Assembly: GCA_019925095.2 (NCBI GenBank)
Contig: CM034413.1
Span: 12,855,001-12,919,000 of the forward strand
Direction: 5' to 3'
Length of the DNA stretch: 64,000 bases
Source: Dendrolimus kikuchii
Taxonomy: Eukaryota; Arthropoda; Insecta; Lepidoptera; Lasiocampidae
Shown here: positions 29,185 to 40,930 of the stretch, in pieces
Position numbering within the stretch: position 1 is the stretch's first letter
Layout: every line of letters starts with the position of its first letter
Position numbers and translations under genes: made by a program
The notes under the pieces: generated by a model
What the model saw: only the letters and a program-made list of their open reading frames with translations
The model's database searches: none
Told to the model about the DNA's origin: nothing

Positions 29185-29455
29185 AGATCCTGGATATCAT
29201 GTAGCAGCAGAGTGCTAGGTAAGACAAGTAAAACGAGCCCAAACACGACGGGTCTATCTTGTTTAGTACAGGAGTTCCTATGGCCACCTTCCGACTCCAT
29301 CATCAGATCAGCTCCATGGTACCACATTATTGCATTGTCACGCGATATACATATGCGTGCAAAATTTCAGCTCAATCGGAAACCGGGAAGTTGGTCAAAT
29401 TTAACTTGCAAGATTCCACCGGAACTTGCATACGTACATCCATTGCAAGTTAAAT
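29185..29455 (+). repeat. Dispersed ~250-bp repeat, copy 2
   Basis: Partner of 829-1100 with few differences, for example GTTCCTATGGCCACCTTCCG and CACGCGATATACATATGCGT. The tail here is CATACGTACATCC. Confidence 0.65.
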
Positions 29456-30730
29456 AAAAGCTTGTAAAAATACCGCTTGACTCTCAACCAACATTATAAA
29501 AGTATCTAAATATAGAAACTATGTCGTTATAATACTTTCATCTGTGACGTATTTAGCTGCTAATTTAAGCAGTAAAAATAAACACATTTATAAAAGAAGT
29601 GATATTCGATTAAAATTGCCTCTTTTCTCTCCAAATTGTAATAGAGAAATGGATAATCTAAATGCCAACATTTTTGATAAAATATTGTTGTATTTGTTGA
29701 AGAACGTCAATATTATTTACATTTATTATTGGCAATACTATTGATAGTACTGTGTTTGCAACAATGTCAATATTATTGATCACCACACACAAAATAGTTG
29801 TTAGTTTTTTTCTTATAATTCAATTGTTTTGTATGATATAAATGATTATGATTATGTAATTTTATGAATGAGCAGTTTGTTTTTAATTTCGCCTATTATT
29901 CATTGTGATTTAATTATAGTATTATTATAATATATAATTAGTTTAAACAGGTTTATTTTGCTTATTTAGGTGCAAAAGTGTTTTCACTACTTTTACAATT
30001 GGATAATTATATAGAGTGATTTAAAATTATGTGTTATCATACGAGTAAAGCTGGGTAGCTATTGTAAAAATCAGCTAAATAACGGTAGTTTACAAAATAA
30101 CTACAGCTAAGTTTTTGATTAATTCACCAGCTAGTGTATCGTTGTCGAATAAAACCGTCAAGTGACAATTTAACGGCTTAGCCGTCAGCCGTCGGCTGGC
30201 GAGTGATTCATCCATTAGCCATATAGCTGTCAGCTGGCTTACTAGGCAGCTACTGTACGAGCATTAGCCGGATGAATAAGTTGTTGAAATTTAGCTGGAA
30301 TCCAGTTCGAAAATAAAAATGCCGCGATGCGCTAAATAATGCCATAACGATGTAAAAGCTCTGATTTTAGACAAAATTTTCAAATATGTATTATTTGAGA
30401 TTTTTCGATATTATCATTTTAAATATTTACTGTACATACATACATTTTCGCACTTCAAACAACTTTCTCGTTTCGCTATTAACATTTTTTACAGATATAT
30501 TTATCGAGTTGCACTTTTGTACCCTACTGTACTAATTCGTTGTAATTATTTTGTGAATATAAATTAAATAATATAATTAAATATATCAGTTACTTTACTA
30601 CTACTGTAATCATAACGTAATGATTAATAAATGCATTTGAAAAAATATTTTTGGTTTTTTATTCTTATATCTATAAACCCTACCCTTAATGGAATACAAA
30701 AGTATACTATAAAAGGAGCCTTTTTTTACG
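29456..30730. other. AT-rich stretch with an AGCTG-rich core
   Basis: Bases 30040-30300 are dense in CAGCT/AGCTG and TTAGCC motifs in both orientations (ATTCATCCATTAGCC versus TTAGCCGGATGAAT), suggesting a decayed palindromic MITE. The rest is unassigned. Confidence 0.35.
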
Positions 30731-31154
30731 AGGTGTAATCCGTCATGGACACCCTACCCTTCGGGGACTACGGTAGGGTAATGTTGGACTCCATGCATGC
30801 TGGGACCCACCAACTAAACTTGACGCCGTATGTCAGGACCTTGGGAACCAAAGACACATTCGATAGGCCTGACAGCGGTGGTTCTTATAGAGCCCCTCCT
30901 ACATAGGGTGGGTTGTTGACACAGTTACACGCGCGAGCGGGAACCCCATGCAGCGCCATCTCTCGACCACTATTTGAACGATAAGTACACCCTAGTCTTA
31001 TATTTAAGGCGGTGGATTGAGGCCACGGGTGCTCCATGCTCCTGTCCCTTTCTGCCGTCTCCTTTTTGCGACATCACCACGTCGCAGGTTTGGACCGCCT
31101 CCCATGATCTTTCACTGTTGGCCATATTGCGTACTATGGCCGACAGTGATAAGT
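30731..31154. other. GC-richer unassigned segment
   Basis: ACCCTACCCTTCGGGGACTA, GGACCTTGGGAACC and CTGCCGTCTCCTTTTTGCGA stand out from the AT-rich surroundings. Probably a retrotransposon piece, but no protein signature was recognised in any frame. Confidence 0.35.
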
Positions 31155-31248
31155 CAGTGGCGTAGCGAGCGGGGCATCATGCCCCGGGCGCTACTCACAC
31201 AGAGGCGCCAAATGGTCCGCAAAACAAAAAAATATATAAAATAATATA

Positions 31249-31392
31249 CATATATAACTTCACGCCGGTTCCCTTGCGGGGTAGGCACGAACAACAGAGC
31301 GCCATTTAGGCTTATTCTTACACATCTCACTTGCTTCTTTGACATTCATAACTCTTGTCATGCACGCTCGTCTGTTCTTAAGGCTCCTGACA
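31249..31392 (-). mobile_element. RTE-like YPARELA scrap, minus
   Basis: Ends in the (TATG)n-side sequence at 31249 and breaks after GGCTCCTGACA. Sense frame reads to YPAREPA. Confidence 0.82.
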
Positions 31393-31435
31393 ATAAACCA
31401 TAAGTGAGCTATAAAATAATATATTATAATAAATA

Positions 31436-31550
31436 ATGTTATGAATGTCAAAGAGGCAAATGAGGTGTCTAAGAATAAGCCTAAATGGCACTCTGTTATT
31501 CGTGCCTACCCCGCAAGGGAACTGGCGTGATGTTATGTATGTATTTAAGT
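31436..31550 (+). mobile_element. RTE-like YPARELA scrap, plus
   Basis: Begins GTTATGAATGTCAAAGAGG and ends GGCGTGATGTTATGTATG. It lies 45 bp from the previous scrap in the opposite orientation, so about 95 bp can pair. Confidence 0.82.
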
Positions 31551-32099
31551 ACATCGATTAGTATAGAAAACACGCCAGATACAACACACCGAAAACGAGC
31601 ACGTTCCGCTAGCAGATTCTGCCGCCAGGCGCGGGGCAGACCGCAGCAGGAAACACACTGCGCTCCGCAGTATCGCGCCTGTTTTCTTCTATTAGGTCTA
31701 CTTATTTTGCTTATGCAAAAACCATATTACTAAAACAATTGCAGCGTCTTATAATAAATTCTAGATGATCATATATATTTCAAAATCTAGTCTTGTTTTC
31801 TCAACTACATTTTTTGTCTCAAATTTAAAGACTAGCTTGAGCCTATGACTTTATTTATTTATTAATTTGTGAGTGTATGTAACATGGAATATTATATGGC
31901 TTTCGAATAGGGGGGGGGGGGGGGAGGCGCGAGTTAAGCTCGGTACGTCACTGAAGTCAGTCTGCAATACGAATGAAATAAAACCCCACAATGAAATAAA
32001 TTGAATATCGAGTAGGTATATGGGCGCGGCGCGCGTTGCTATTTTCGCTTTCAATATTCGCCACACTTGAAGTTTTATTAGGCGCTGTTCTATCGAAGT

Positions 32100-32375
32100 A
32101 AATAACAGCTGTGCGGGGCTGATTCGGTGAAAGACCGATTTGAATTAGGTGTACATAGCCTCTTAATTAACATGCGTATTCCGCCCACCTGCATGATTGC
32201 AGTGTATGATGAGCAGTATCCTCAAGGGAGATATCATAGATCGTGACATCACGAATCTGGTTCCCTTCCAGCAATCCGACACAGGTACCTTCCGAAACAT
32301 TCATGTCCCGAAAGTATCTGTGTCAGACGAAATGTAAGGGAGCCATGTTGCCGGTTTAGCTGTTGCGGGAGAACG
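32100..32375. other. Unassigned segment with coding-like minus frame
   Basis: The minus strand between about 32330 and 32185 is open and reads NVSEGTCVGLLEGNQIRDVT. The composition is less AT-rich than its surroundings. It may be a transposon or captured exon scrap; the family is not recognised. Confidence 0.3.
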
Positions 32376-32394
32376 GAACAAATTGCTGTAGCAG

Positions 32395-32475
32395 TCATCA
32401 TCATCATCCGAGCGTTAAATCCCGGTTGCGTTCGGAGCGATCACTTCACATTGGTACGCATGTCATCCCTCAAAT
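32395..32475 (-). mobile_element. Scrap of RTE-like element (KCWLDVVRDDMR type)
   Basis: CATCATCATCCGAGCGTTAA and GGTACGCATGTCATCCCTCA match 45490-45650 with the middle deleted. Confidence 0.6.
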
Positions 32476-32669
32476 TGAAATTGCTGTAGCAGTGTGTGGC
32501 CAGAACTGGGCCATGTCAGTCGCTGTTGCCCCTGCTGTGACAACAGCGATACTTATAAAAGATATTATCTGTACCCGACAGACGTTGTCTTGTCCTTAAG
32601 AGATAAATAGAAACCGATTGCAGCGCCTTCAACCGGGACCAATTGTTAATCTAAACCATTCTCGAATCT

Positions 32670-33010
32670 ACATGAAAAAAACACAGAAAATGTCATCAAA
32701 ATCGGTCCCGCCGTTAAAGAGGTGTTCAGCGGGGCCACCTACCAAGTCCAATCGTGAATCTAAACCATCCGGGGATCCACTTGAACGCACACAAAAATCA
32801 TTCACCTAAATCAGAAAATTAAAATGAGTTTAAATGCAGTCACCTTTGCCGAAATAGGCCGGGAAAGATCATAACAAATGAATGGCTAGGTGACTGATGT
32901 TTTTTTAATGATGATTTTGTTATTGATGAATATCATATTTTAATACTTATTATCCCATTCCGGACGAAGACAATTCCAAAAACGAAAATCATAAAAATGT
33001 ATCCAGCCGT
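32670..33010 (+). repeat. Dispersed TCATCAAAATCGGTCCCGCC element, copy 1
   Basis: Shares TCATCAAAATCGGTCC, GTTAAAGAGG, GATCATAACAAAT, TATCATATTTTAATACTTAT and GACAATTCCAAAAAC, in order, with 44868-45140. Confidence 0.6.
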
Positions 33011-33990
33011 TCTGGAGTTATAAATGGTGTACCTAACACGACTTTGTTTTATGTATATCGAGAGCTTCATAACAAATGGGCGTACAGACAAGTACAGTTT
33101 TACACAAGGGACAAAATTGTGAATAAAACAAAACTCGTGGATTGTATAAGGCTGAAATTGGGAATACTCGTCTATTTAGGTACATTTGCATACTGGTAAG
33201 ACTTTCTAAACTGTAACATGCATAGATTTTAGTAAACAACAAATAAATGGCATTTTTACGTATACGCCCATTTGTTATGAAGCCCTCGATATATAGATAA
33301 TTAATATATTTTTATTTTTTTATGGCTTGGCAGCTAGGCTTTTAAGACAGATCAGATTAGATTATTAGATTTAATGCAGTTTCTTGATTTTCTTAAACCT
33401 ATGTGTAGCACAGCTGAACTGTAGGTTATCAGCTGGTGCCATTCAACGGAGTTCTTGTGACAACTCAAAAGGCCACATTTGACTTTACAGTTCACATTTC
33501 TCACAAAACACAAATTCTACTCAAAAACTAACAATATCCTACAACTATTGTTCATTTTAGAGTAATTTTACACATTTTTAGAAAATAAAACTGCACAGCA
33601 CAACATTTCCTTTCAGTTCCCGCCAAAAACTCTCCATAATTAAAATATTATTGACGTTACCACAGAAAACAAAATAAATTAGGGTATTGTTTTTTGTCAA
33701 TAGATAATAAAGCCAAATAATTAAATTCCATATAAATGTCATACAGCCACATTTATGTCTTGTTCCAATTAAAATAATCATGCACCAAGTAAAAACATTT
33801 CTTTAATAACCAATCGTGTAAACACAGCACAGCACATATCAACAGGCAAATTATTAAATATTTTAACGCACATAAAGTTAGAATTTTTTGTAAGGACAGG
33901 TTGCACAACGGATATAAAAGTCGGATATAAAAGTAGATTCTTTATGGAGGGCCTCAGTATCATCCCAGTGGATCTCCCCTACATCATCAA
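33011..33990. other. Unassigned sequence
   Basis: AT-rich with no coding character. A short internal palindrome-like pair (GAGCTTCATAACAAATGGGC near 33061, and the inverse GCCCATTTGTTATGAAGCCC near 33266) makes a ~200-bp loop; probably a small decayed inverted-repeat element. Confidence 0.4.
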
Positions 33991-34394
33991 AAAAAAAAAC
34001 GGAAATTAGCGCCATCAAGTGGTCCAGGAACATCAAAAATTATATTAGTTTTCATTTAGTCCACTTAACTTCACTTAAGATGGCGCTGTGCAATATCGTT
34101 GAATAAATACATCGCGCTGATGAGATCTTAAGAGCATGAAACCACAAGTGAAGCTCTTCTTTGGTGAATTTCGCACACTATCACACAAAGTTTAATGTAA
34201 GCCATTTTCTACTTTTGGAATAAATTATAGTGTTATGTATAAGGTTTTTAAACTAATTTTATTGTCTTTCCCATTTTTCCAATTTAGAACAAGTTATAAC
34301 TTTGAGTACTATCTAGTGGAATTTATAGAGTTATCAATTGTAGCGCCATCTATCGGACAGGGTAAATGATATTTTGTTATTTTATTCCAGAGCG

Positions 34395-34450
34395 GCTCAT
34401 CTATTTTATATATAAGTGTATTATCCATGCTCAGTAGTCTCTGACTTGAT
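34395..34450 (+). promoter_or_regulatory. Candidate core promoter (TATA plus TCAGTA)
   Basis: TATATATAAG at 34407-34416 is followed by an arthropod-type initiator TCAGTA at 34431 (A at 34433). It may belong to a decayed LTR or to an unrecognised transcript; no ORF follows. Confidence 0.35.
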
Positions 34451-35129
34451 CTTGATTCTCCGTACATAGGAATGAAATCTGGATTCTGTTTAACGAAAAC
34501 TGCTAATTCCTTAATGTAAACAGAGGGTACAGTAATAATTAAGATTATAGATTAGGAAACTTATTCGTGCAAGTAACATTTTTTTCTACACTTTATTCTA
34601 TAAATAACTTTTATCTCGTGATTGAAAAATCGGCTCATAAGTTATAAATAAATTAAAGTTTTAAACCATGAGTTCCGTTACTTCTGTTTTTTTACGTAGT
34701 AGGATAGGCAAGTAACAAAAAAAAAAAAGAATTTTCAAATCGTGGTCAACAAATTTGAGAATCGTTCATGTAGCTGTTAGCAATTAGCCGTTATATAAAA
34801 TGTATGGTCCCGACGAGCCCAGAACGGCGTACGTAGCCGATATTTCCCTAATGTAGCTTTAAGGCTTGTAGCAACGCCAAAGTCCTTGAGGAGTTTTCGG
34901 ACGATAGCGGGGCCTCAATAGACGCGATCGTTCTGGACGGATTATTATATTATTGTGAATAAGATAAAGCAGTATTTAAAAAAAAAAAACCAAATTATTG
35001 ATCTCTTTTCTAAAAATGTAAACATTTTTTCTATCCTGTTTTGATAAAAATAATTGGAGTAAAATGATTTCATGTCGAATTTTTTGTTTGTGAATTGTTG
35101 GTCAATTTTTTCTTAACTTAAAATATCTA
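34451..35129. other. Unassigned sequence
   Basis: No feature supported; A-runs at 34717 and 34978 may be retroposon tails. Confidence 0.3.
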
Positions 35130-35800
35130 TAATAAAACTACGTTTTAACGGTTTTAAGCGCTGTAATTTATTTGATTTTTATTATTCCGACGATTCGGCC
35201 AGTTTTCAGTAGCCGTGATCACGGAAGACAAAGATCTCAAGTCGCAATAAGTATTGTTAAAGTTATATTTAGCCCACCGCCAACTTGTTCATTTTAATTA
35301 TGTTTATGGTCATTATTTACTCTATGGGAGCCTAATCTAATTTACCACCGCTTCGCACCCTGTTGTGGCTAGAAGAGAAGTAGCGGCGCAAGAAACTCTT
35401 CAGCAAACATGCATAGCTCTAATAATTTTATATAATATTAAAATGGGTGGGTGGCAAAATAAAAAGAAATTGCCAAACAAGTTGGTTTGTGTTCCGGTGC
35501 ACGCAGAAAGAGCTCACAGTGTCTTGAAATTTTTAATGATCGGATCCTAAACGGAAACACATCATTCTGGGTATGAAACAATTTTGAATCTGTTGTAGTG
35601 GTTGGGTTTATCCAGCTTGTGTTCACTGATCGCAGACTTCGAAAACCTTGTGTGTTTCATGTCAGCAATGTGTTTTTATGCTCCCTTTGTTTGCCCAATG
35701 TACAATCCACACCCGCAATCGAGCTTGTAGATACCTGCATCATAGTGTGGGATAGTGCATTTTACAGGTCTCAAAAACTGGATAATCTTTTAAAATATCT
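35130..35800 (-). mobile_element. Penelope-like element: GIY-YIG fragment plus terminal repeat
   Basis: The minus strand from about 35735 reads YDAGIYKLDCGCGLYIGQTK, then SAISEHKLDKPNHYNRF, the hallmark of the GIY-YIG endonuclease of Penelope-like retroelements. It is broken by a TAA and frameshifts. Downstream in the same orientation follows the ATTATTCCGACG-TTCGGCC terminal sequence to 35130. The reverse transcriptase part is missing. Confidence 0.8.
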
Positions 35801-35830
35801 ATAGAAAAATTACGAAAAAATCACGTTACG

Positions 35831-35992
35831 TTTTTATTTTTTTATTGCAGGAGTTCAGCAGACAGGCAGACTTGATGGAAATTGGTTACCATCGCCTATA
35901 GATATTTGCAACACCAAAGGTGCTACAAATGCGCTGCTGCTCTCTTAAAGGAGACTGGAAACCTGGTCACTAATGCCGGAACACAACAAGGT
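35831..35992 (-). mobile_element. HRRW retroposon copy 6, 5'-truncated
   Basis: Has the poly(A) side (T-run, ATTGCAGGAGTTCAGCAG) but stops after GAACACAACAAGG, where copy 7 begins. An internal CGGCCCA stretch is deleted. Confidence 0.85.
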
Positions 35993-36000
35993 TTTTATTT

Positions 36001-36330
36001 CTTTTTTTTTTAATTTTTTTTATTGCTGGAGTTCAGCAGACAGGCAGACGGCCCACTTGATGGAAAGTAGTTACCATCGCCTATGGATATTTGCAACACC
36101 AAAGGTGCTACAAATGCGCTGCTGCTCTCTTAAAGGAGACTGGAAACCTAGTCACTAATGCCGGAACACAACACAAGGTTGTTATGGCGGCATACTCTAA
36201 GACCGGGGGTGGTCACAATCCAGTCTAGCAAATACCCCACCACCTGGCTGTGGGTTGTTTAGTCGCATCTTACGACAGGCCGCCAGGCCGCAGGAAATTG
36301 CATTCTTTCTCCGTTCCTGCACGGATAAAA
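36001..36330 (-). mobile_element. HRRW retroposon copy 7, full length
   Basis: Tandem with copy 6 in the same orientation; T-run at 36003-36028 and CCGTTCCTGCACGGATAAAA at the 5' end. Confidence 0.88.
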
Positions 36331-37384
36331 ACGTCTTATATCGTAAAGGTTTATGATATTTTTTTTGAAGTAAATTATTGATCAATAAGTACAAACAAAC
36401 AGTTGTTTCGTTTGCATCCCACTATTGGACTTTTGCGGCAATAGGAGCCTTAAAGTACCTATTGGGATCGTAATATTCTTTCGTAGCTATACAAAAGTGG
36501 AATAAATTTATAAGCTAGGTGCGGCATTGGCTGCATTTCTAATCTCTTTAATGTGTTTAGTACAGTGAGTTTTGACTTTATGCGTTACGATACGATTTCT
36601 AAATTTTAGAGCCATATTCGTTCCTGTTGTTGGTAGCCCAATACAGGGCGAAATATCTGAACGCTCTAGGTAGCCTCTAAGAAGTCTTCAGCGACGTCAA
36701 GAAACTGGTGGATTTCCTGGAGGAGCTGGGCTGGATGGAGTAAACCCTCATCCACTCTCGCACGCAAAATACTTTGACGTCGAGTTGCGGAAACCGCCCT
36801 CTCGCAGAAGAAGGCTCCTCTTGCTGCAAAATATCGAAACTGGGGTGCAAACTAAACAACTTTTCGTTGGTAATTACTGATCAACAATTTACCAAAAAAA
36901 ATCACAATATCCCCTCCAAATTATTAACATGAAACCATTTTACTCTTGCAATTTTTATCAGAACAATATAAAAAAATATCTACATCTTTATTATAAAAGA
37001 GAGCTAATTAATTTAGTATTTTTTTAAATACTCTATGTAACGTCACTCGATTTAACGACAAACTCCCTTAAGCGTCGAAATCACTTGGCTTTGGTTGGTT
37101 TAGCTTGACTTCCATAATAGTTCCCCATGGGCCACAGCCTGCCAGCGCCAGTGGAGGAGCTATGCCATAAAGCCGTGGCCCTGGCATCAAGGGCGAAGGA
37201 CGGAATTCCGAGGAGTTTTAGTGGGTATCCCTAACTGTGGTGTGGCAATAGCATCTTTAGTTCTGCCTAGAGGTGCTAGTGTTACCCCGACCTGGCGTAG
37301 CCTTACACATCGGCCGCGACTTTCCTACAACGCGCGGCTGATGGCCCTCAACCGGGTTTCCCCTCGATAAAAAAAAGGTTGTCT
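36331..37384. other. Retroposon-like GC-richer patches
   Basis: 36620-36850 (GGTGGATTTCCTGGAGGAGC, CGCCCTCTCGCAGAAGAAGG) and 37120-37375 (GGAGGAGCTATGCCATAAAG, CGATAAAAAAAAGG end) look like non-LTR 3' sequence. Neither has a second copy here nor a recognisable protein. Confidence 0.4.
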
Positions 37385-37775
37385 TCCATACAATGATACA
37401 CTCTATATAGCATTACACTCACTCTCAATAACGACAACAATTAAGTAATAAAAAGTACCTTTTAAGTTGTCAAAATTAGTAAAAGCTGCGGAGCTGTGTG
37501 GGTTCTTTTATCGCTTTATTATCCTAGCCCGTAATAAACTCGACTGTCGGCATAATGCATATCAAAACTTCTAAGAAATTCCGAAATATCGAAATTTCTA
37601 AGTACTTCCTTTGTCACCAAGATGCCTCAATAACGCAAGATATTAATAAAATAAGTAAAAAAATACAACAAAATTATTGGTGCAGCAAAAGACGTCACAA
37701 TAATAACAGACTTCTCTCCATTTAACGACATAAAATACACAAGCCCTTCCGTGTCGTTATATAGAGTGTACAATG
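37385..37775. mobile_element. Candidate Tc1/mariner-type MITE
   Basis: ATACACTCTATATA near 37393 and, reversed, GTACACTCTATATAACGACA near 37770 form inverted ends next to TA. The interior is AT-rich. The right end is shared with 41255-41285. Confidence 0.45.
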
Positions 37776-38165
37776 TTTTATTTTATATTATAATAAAATA
37801 ATAATGCATTTGAGTAACGACTGCATATATTGAATCCCCGTTATCGACTCTCTAATCTGTGCTGCACAATGTAAAACTCATATCTCATTCTCTCGCAGAC
37901 TTAGTCCTATAGATTTATATGTTTATAAATTTTTAGTGTCACCTTTCGTTTCATCGAGTTTCAAAGGGATTCTAAGGAAGTTTCACTTATAAAAAAGTGG
38001 TGCATGCTTTGCGGCCGAAATTCGAGTCTGCGCCCTCTGAGTTAGGGCAGAAGCGTGCTAACCACTAAGCTACGACGACGTCAATATTACAAACCCTAAA
38101 CCTTCCCAAATAACTTTCATCGCGCATAAACACAAATTAACGAGTCCAAAATAATCAAATTCGCA
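37725..38165. repeat. Duplicated ~430-bp block, copy 1 (with tRNA-like segment)
   Basis: Matches 41245-41660 closely (TCTCATTCTCTCGCAG, CTTAGTCCTATAGATTTAT, CATCGAGTTTCAAA, CGACGACGTCAATATTACAA). Bases 38004-38084 contain the tRNA-like SINE head in minus orientation, with GTGGTTAGCACGCTTCTGCC. Confidence 0.7.
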
Positions 38166-38950
38166 ACATAATGACGTAAATAAAGCAAAATAAGTGTTAC
38201 AAGTGTATCGAACATGACACGGTTGCCCCAAAAAGTGGCAATGAGCGCAAAAAAGGCGAACGCACCACCTTCATAATTAAAAAACAAAATTATTCCACCC
38301 CCTAGCGTGATTAACTACCACCCCTAAATCGCCATACCTCCCCTCTTTTCGCGTCGTGGTCAGTTGTAATATTGCCTTGGTACGCCCAGTCGCCTTAGAA
38401 ACTTCATGCAAAACAAAAATAACAATATTTTCATTCAAATTTGCCAAAAAAATCCATTTAAACATGAACATGCAATATTAGAAGATATTCGGTGAAGTGT
38501 GAATGCGTCTAGTGTTTTATTATTTATCTATGGTATCACTTTTTTATTACAATGTATGAAGACATATACTTTCTACATAAATACTTTTTTATAATAAATT
38601 GTCTATTAAATAATGTTAATACAGTTTAACAATGTGCATTATTTAAATAAGTAGATATTTTACAATTTGTAAATTTAAAAATATGTTGCCTTGGATATTT
38701 GGCGCCACAAAAATAAAAATGGTCGACTGCTCCGTTATATATTACGTTTTCAAAATCAAATTGAAATGACGAATTTTGAACTTCGTAAAGTGATAAATAC
38801 TGTTTCAAAAATGTGATTATCAAGGTGGTGTGCAACTTTGGATTTTGAAGTGTGTCTGTCTGTGTACACTTTGGATTTTATAATTTAGCAATAAGGTTTG
38901 TTAATTCTTATGTACTAGAGCTATTAATTTCACGCGTCTTCACTCGTGTG
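38166..38950. other. Unassigned sequence
   Basis: AT-rich with no supported gene or repeat. Confidence 0.3.
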
Positions 38951-39110
38951 AGTTTCTAATTCGGCGATGAAATGAAAACATCGTGATGACAACTGCACAA
39001 TTACACAACGCCCGCCAATCCTTCTTGATAAGCGTAGCAGGTATTCTCCTTGAAATTGTGGAGGTCCAAGTCCAGCAGTGGGATGTTTATGGGACTGTTA
39101 CTAATAACAG
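38951..39110 (+). mobile_element. SINE body fragment
   Basis: AAAACATCGTGATGACAACT and CCAGCAGTGGGATG are the reverse orientation of the tRNA-headed SINE body; head absent. Confidence 0.5.
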
Positions 39111-39214
39111 TATTGCATGCTCGATAAACATACATACATATGCGTAAATACATATATATGTGTAAAAACACAGAAACACGTGTCGTGGCGTTATCTTACT
39201 ATATGTTTACTTAT

Positions 39215-39290
39215 TGCATAAAAAGGCATATTGTTAAAGAATATTTAAATGACAAAAATGCATTTACATAACAGCTAGCTCCAGCATTTT
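39215..39290 (+). mobile_element. End of CR1-like ORF (EYLNDKN type)
   Basis: GTTAAAGAATATTTAAATGA encodes VKEYLNDKNAFT and stop, parallel to 47345-47390. Confidence 0.55.
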
Positions 39291-39298
39291 ATAACTTA

Positions 39299-39835
39299 CT
39301 AGGGTATGCCTGCGACTTCGTCCACGCTTGAATAGAAATTCCCGCGGGATTTTCGGGATACAGCATTCAAAAAAGAATTTAAGCTATCGTTTCAGTGAAA
39401 ATTGTGTCGGATTAAGCTAATTTTTTATGCACCCGAATAACTGCAAACCGCTCCCGGAAAAATTCCCGCGGGATGCCCGGAATACAAAATATCACACATT
39501 ATATTACATTAAATTTGCTATCGATCAGTAAAAAATGTACATTGTATTTTTTTTATCTGGCCATTTGAAATAATTTCCAGAAAAATTCTCACGGGATTCC
39601 CAGAATAAAATGTAGCGCAGAGTTAAAGTCTAAGAATTAGCTGTCGATCAACGATAACCGCATCAAAATCGGCCCAGTAGTTTTTACATAAATTTCGAAC
39701 AAACAGACAAGAAATCTAAAAAAAATTGCGTCGTGTTCTCCATGGATCGTATAGTTGTATTTTTTTTTTAATAGCTTCAATGTACAGACACGGCATGTTT
39801 AGAATTTTATAATATTATAGAACTTCTGCATAACG
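39299..39835 (+). repeat. Dispersed ACTAGGGTATGCC-GCGAC element, longest copy
   Basis: Contains GCGACTTCGTCCACGCTTGA and three GGGAT-C/T-GGGATA-type blocks, more than other copies, so it has an internal duplication. Ends TTCAATGTACAGACACGGCA. Confidence 0.65.
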
Positions 39836-40014
39836 TTTTATTTAGTTAAATATGTTAGGAATTTATGAGAATTATGTTGCACTGTAATTTTTTAGTATAT
39901 GCTTATTACTATGCTAAACTATTTTACGATCTCGTGTACTGTTTGTTATTTTTTTTGTTTAATAATTGTTTGCTACGAGTCCATTAATTCTTTGATAAGT
40001 AGTTAGTATCATAT

Positions 40015-40469
40015 TGTTATGACTGCGGGACTCGAATTAAAATGCCATTGGAATTGCTATAGAATTTATAAGAACTATACAAACACGTATAACACAGGTA
40101 CAAATATAACTGGACACAACCAGTACAAACTGCACGATTCAATAACATGCGCAAAGTCCGTCACTATATAACTTATCGAAGGTACACGTCTTGCTCGTAT
40201 CGTAATCGTCGCTTGACTGACTCACCCCTCTGTTCGGGCATTCCTTTTATCCTGTACAAATACAATTTGTCTACCTGCCAAGCGTCGACGCAATTTCCCA
40301 GAAAACGTAATCCGCACACCTGCTTAATTATTCCTGCAAACGGCCATAAACGAGTACAATACACAATAGTCTGTTTTTTTAAGTAAACAAAAGAAGTCCA
40401 AATGCGGGAAGGTAATAAACTGTGCTTTATGGCAGGCAGGTGTGCATTCACTTTTGTCGGCATGTAACA
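40015..40469 (-). mobile_element. LTR of the 26020 family, minus orientation
   Basis: From TGTTATGACTGCGGGACTCG to GTCGGCATGTAACA. ATTAAAATGCCATTGGAATT and AAACACGTATAACACAGGTA match the solo LTR in reverse. Flanks do not repeat, so it is old. Confidence 0.75.
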
Positions 40470-40497
40470 GTAAAATAAAATCAGTAACAACAATTTG

Positions 40498-40625
40498 AAG
40501 TAAAAGAATGTTTAGTTAAGCATGTTGTTGAGGAGTTTGTTGATATTTCTTCCCTTAAAACAACAAACACACGTTGCGAAGTGATGTGCACAGAATAGGA
40601 AGTAGATTTAAAAGACTTCAGGGAT
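40498..40625 (+). mobile_element. 3' UTR scrap of CR1-like element
   Basis: AGCATGTTGTTGAGGAGTTT, ACACGTTGCGAAGTGATG and CAGAATAGGAAGTAGA follow the module at 47690. Confidence 0.6.
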
Positions 40626-40930
40626 GACCCTAATGGTTGGAGGAGCGAGATGGAATGCTCCTCCGTCTCAAAGGAAGATCTTCCAACAATTGCTATTGTT
40701 GTTCCTCGCAGGCCTAGGGCCATTTTTTTTTTTTTGGAGCTGGACCCAGCTGAATTGCCGCAGATGGCTGTTTCAGCGATACCGGACTTTGGGGGCTTCC
40801 CGACTCCGTGGGAGCGGAGGCGTTCAGCCCGGATCTAGGCCCATTTGTTATTGTCGAATTTTTTTTATATTCTTTGTACGTTTCGGGAATCGTTTGCGAC
40901 CTCAATTATTATACAGCGCCATCTAGTCTT
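40626..40930. other. GC-richer unassigned retroposon-like segment
   Basis: TGGAGGAGCGAGATGGAATG, CGGACTTTGGGGGCTTCCCG and a T-run at 40728-40740. Ends CAGCGCCATCTAG. No second copy in the window. Confidence 0.35.

Larger units (their letters stand above)
31155..31953. mobile_element. Candidate hAT-like element with nested RTE pieces
   Basis: CAGTGGCGTAGCGAGC at 31155 and the reverse of the right end (CAGTGACGTACCGAGC, finishing at 31953) agree in 14 of 16 positions. CAGTGGCGTAGC is a common hAT-type end. AAGT abuts both ends, but a full 8-bp duplication is not present. The interior holds two RTE scraps and a G-run at 31911-31924. Confidence 0.5.
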
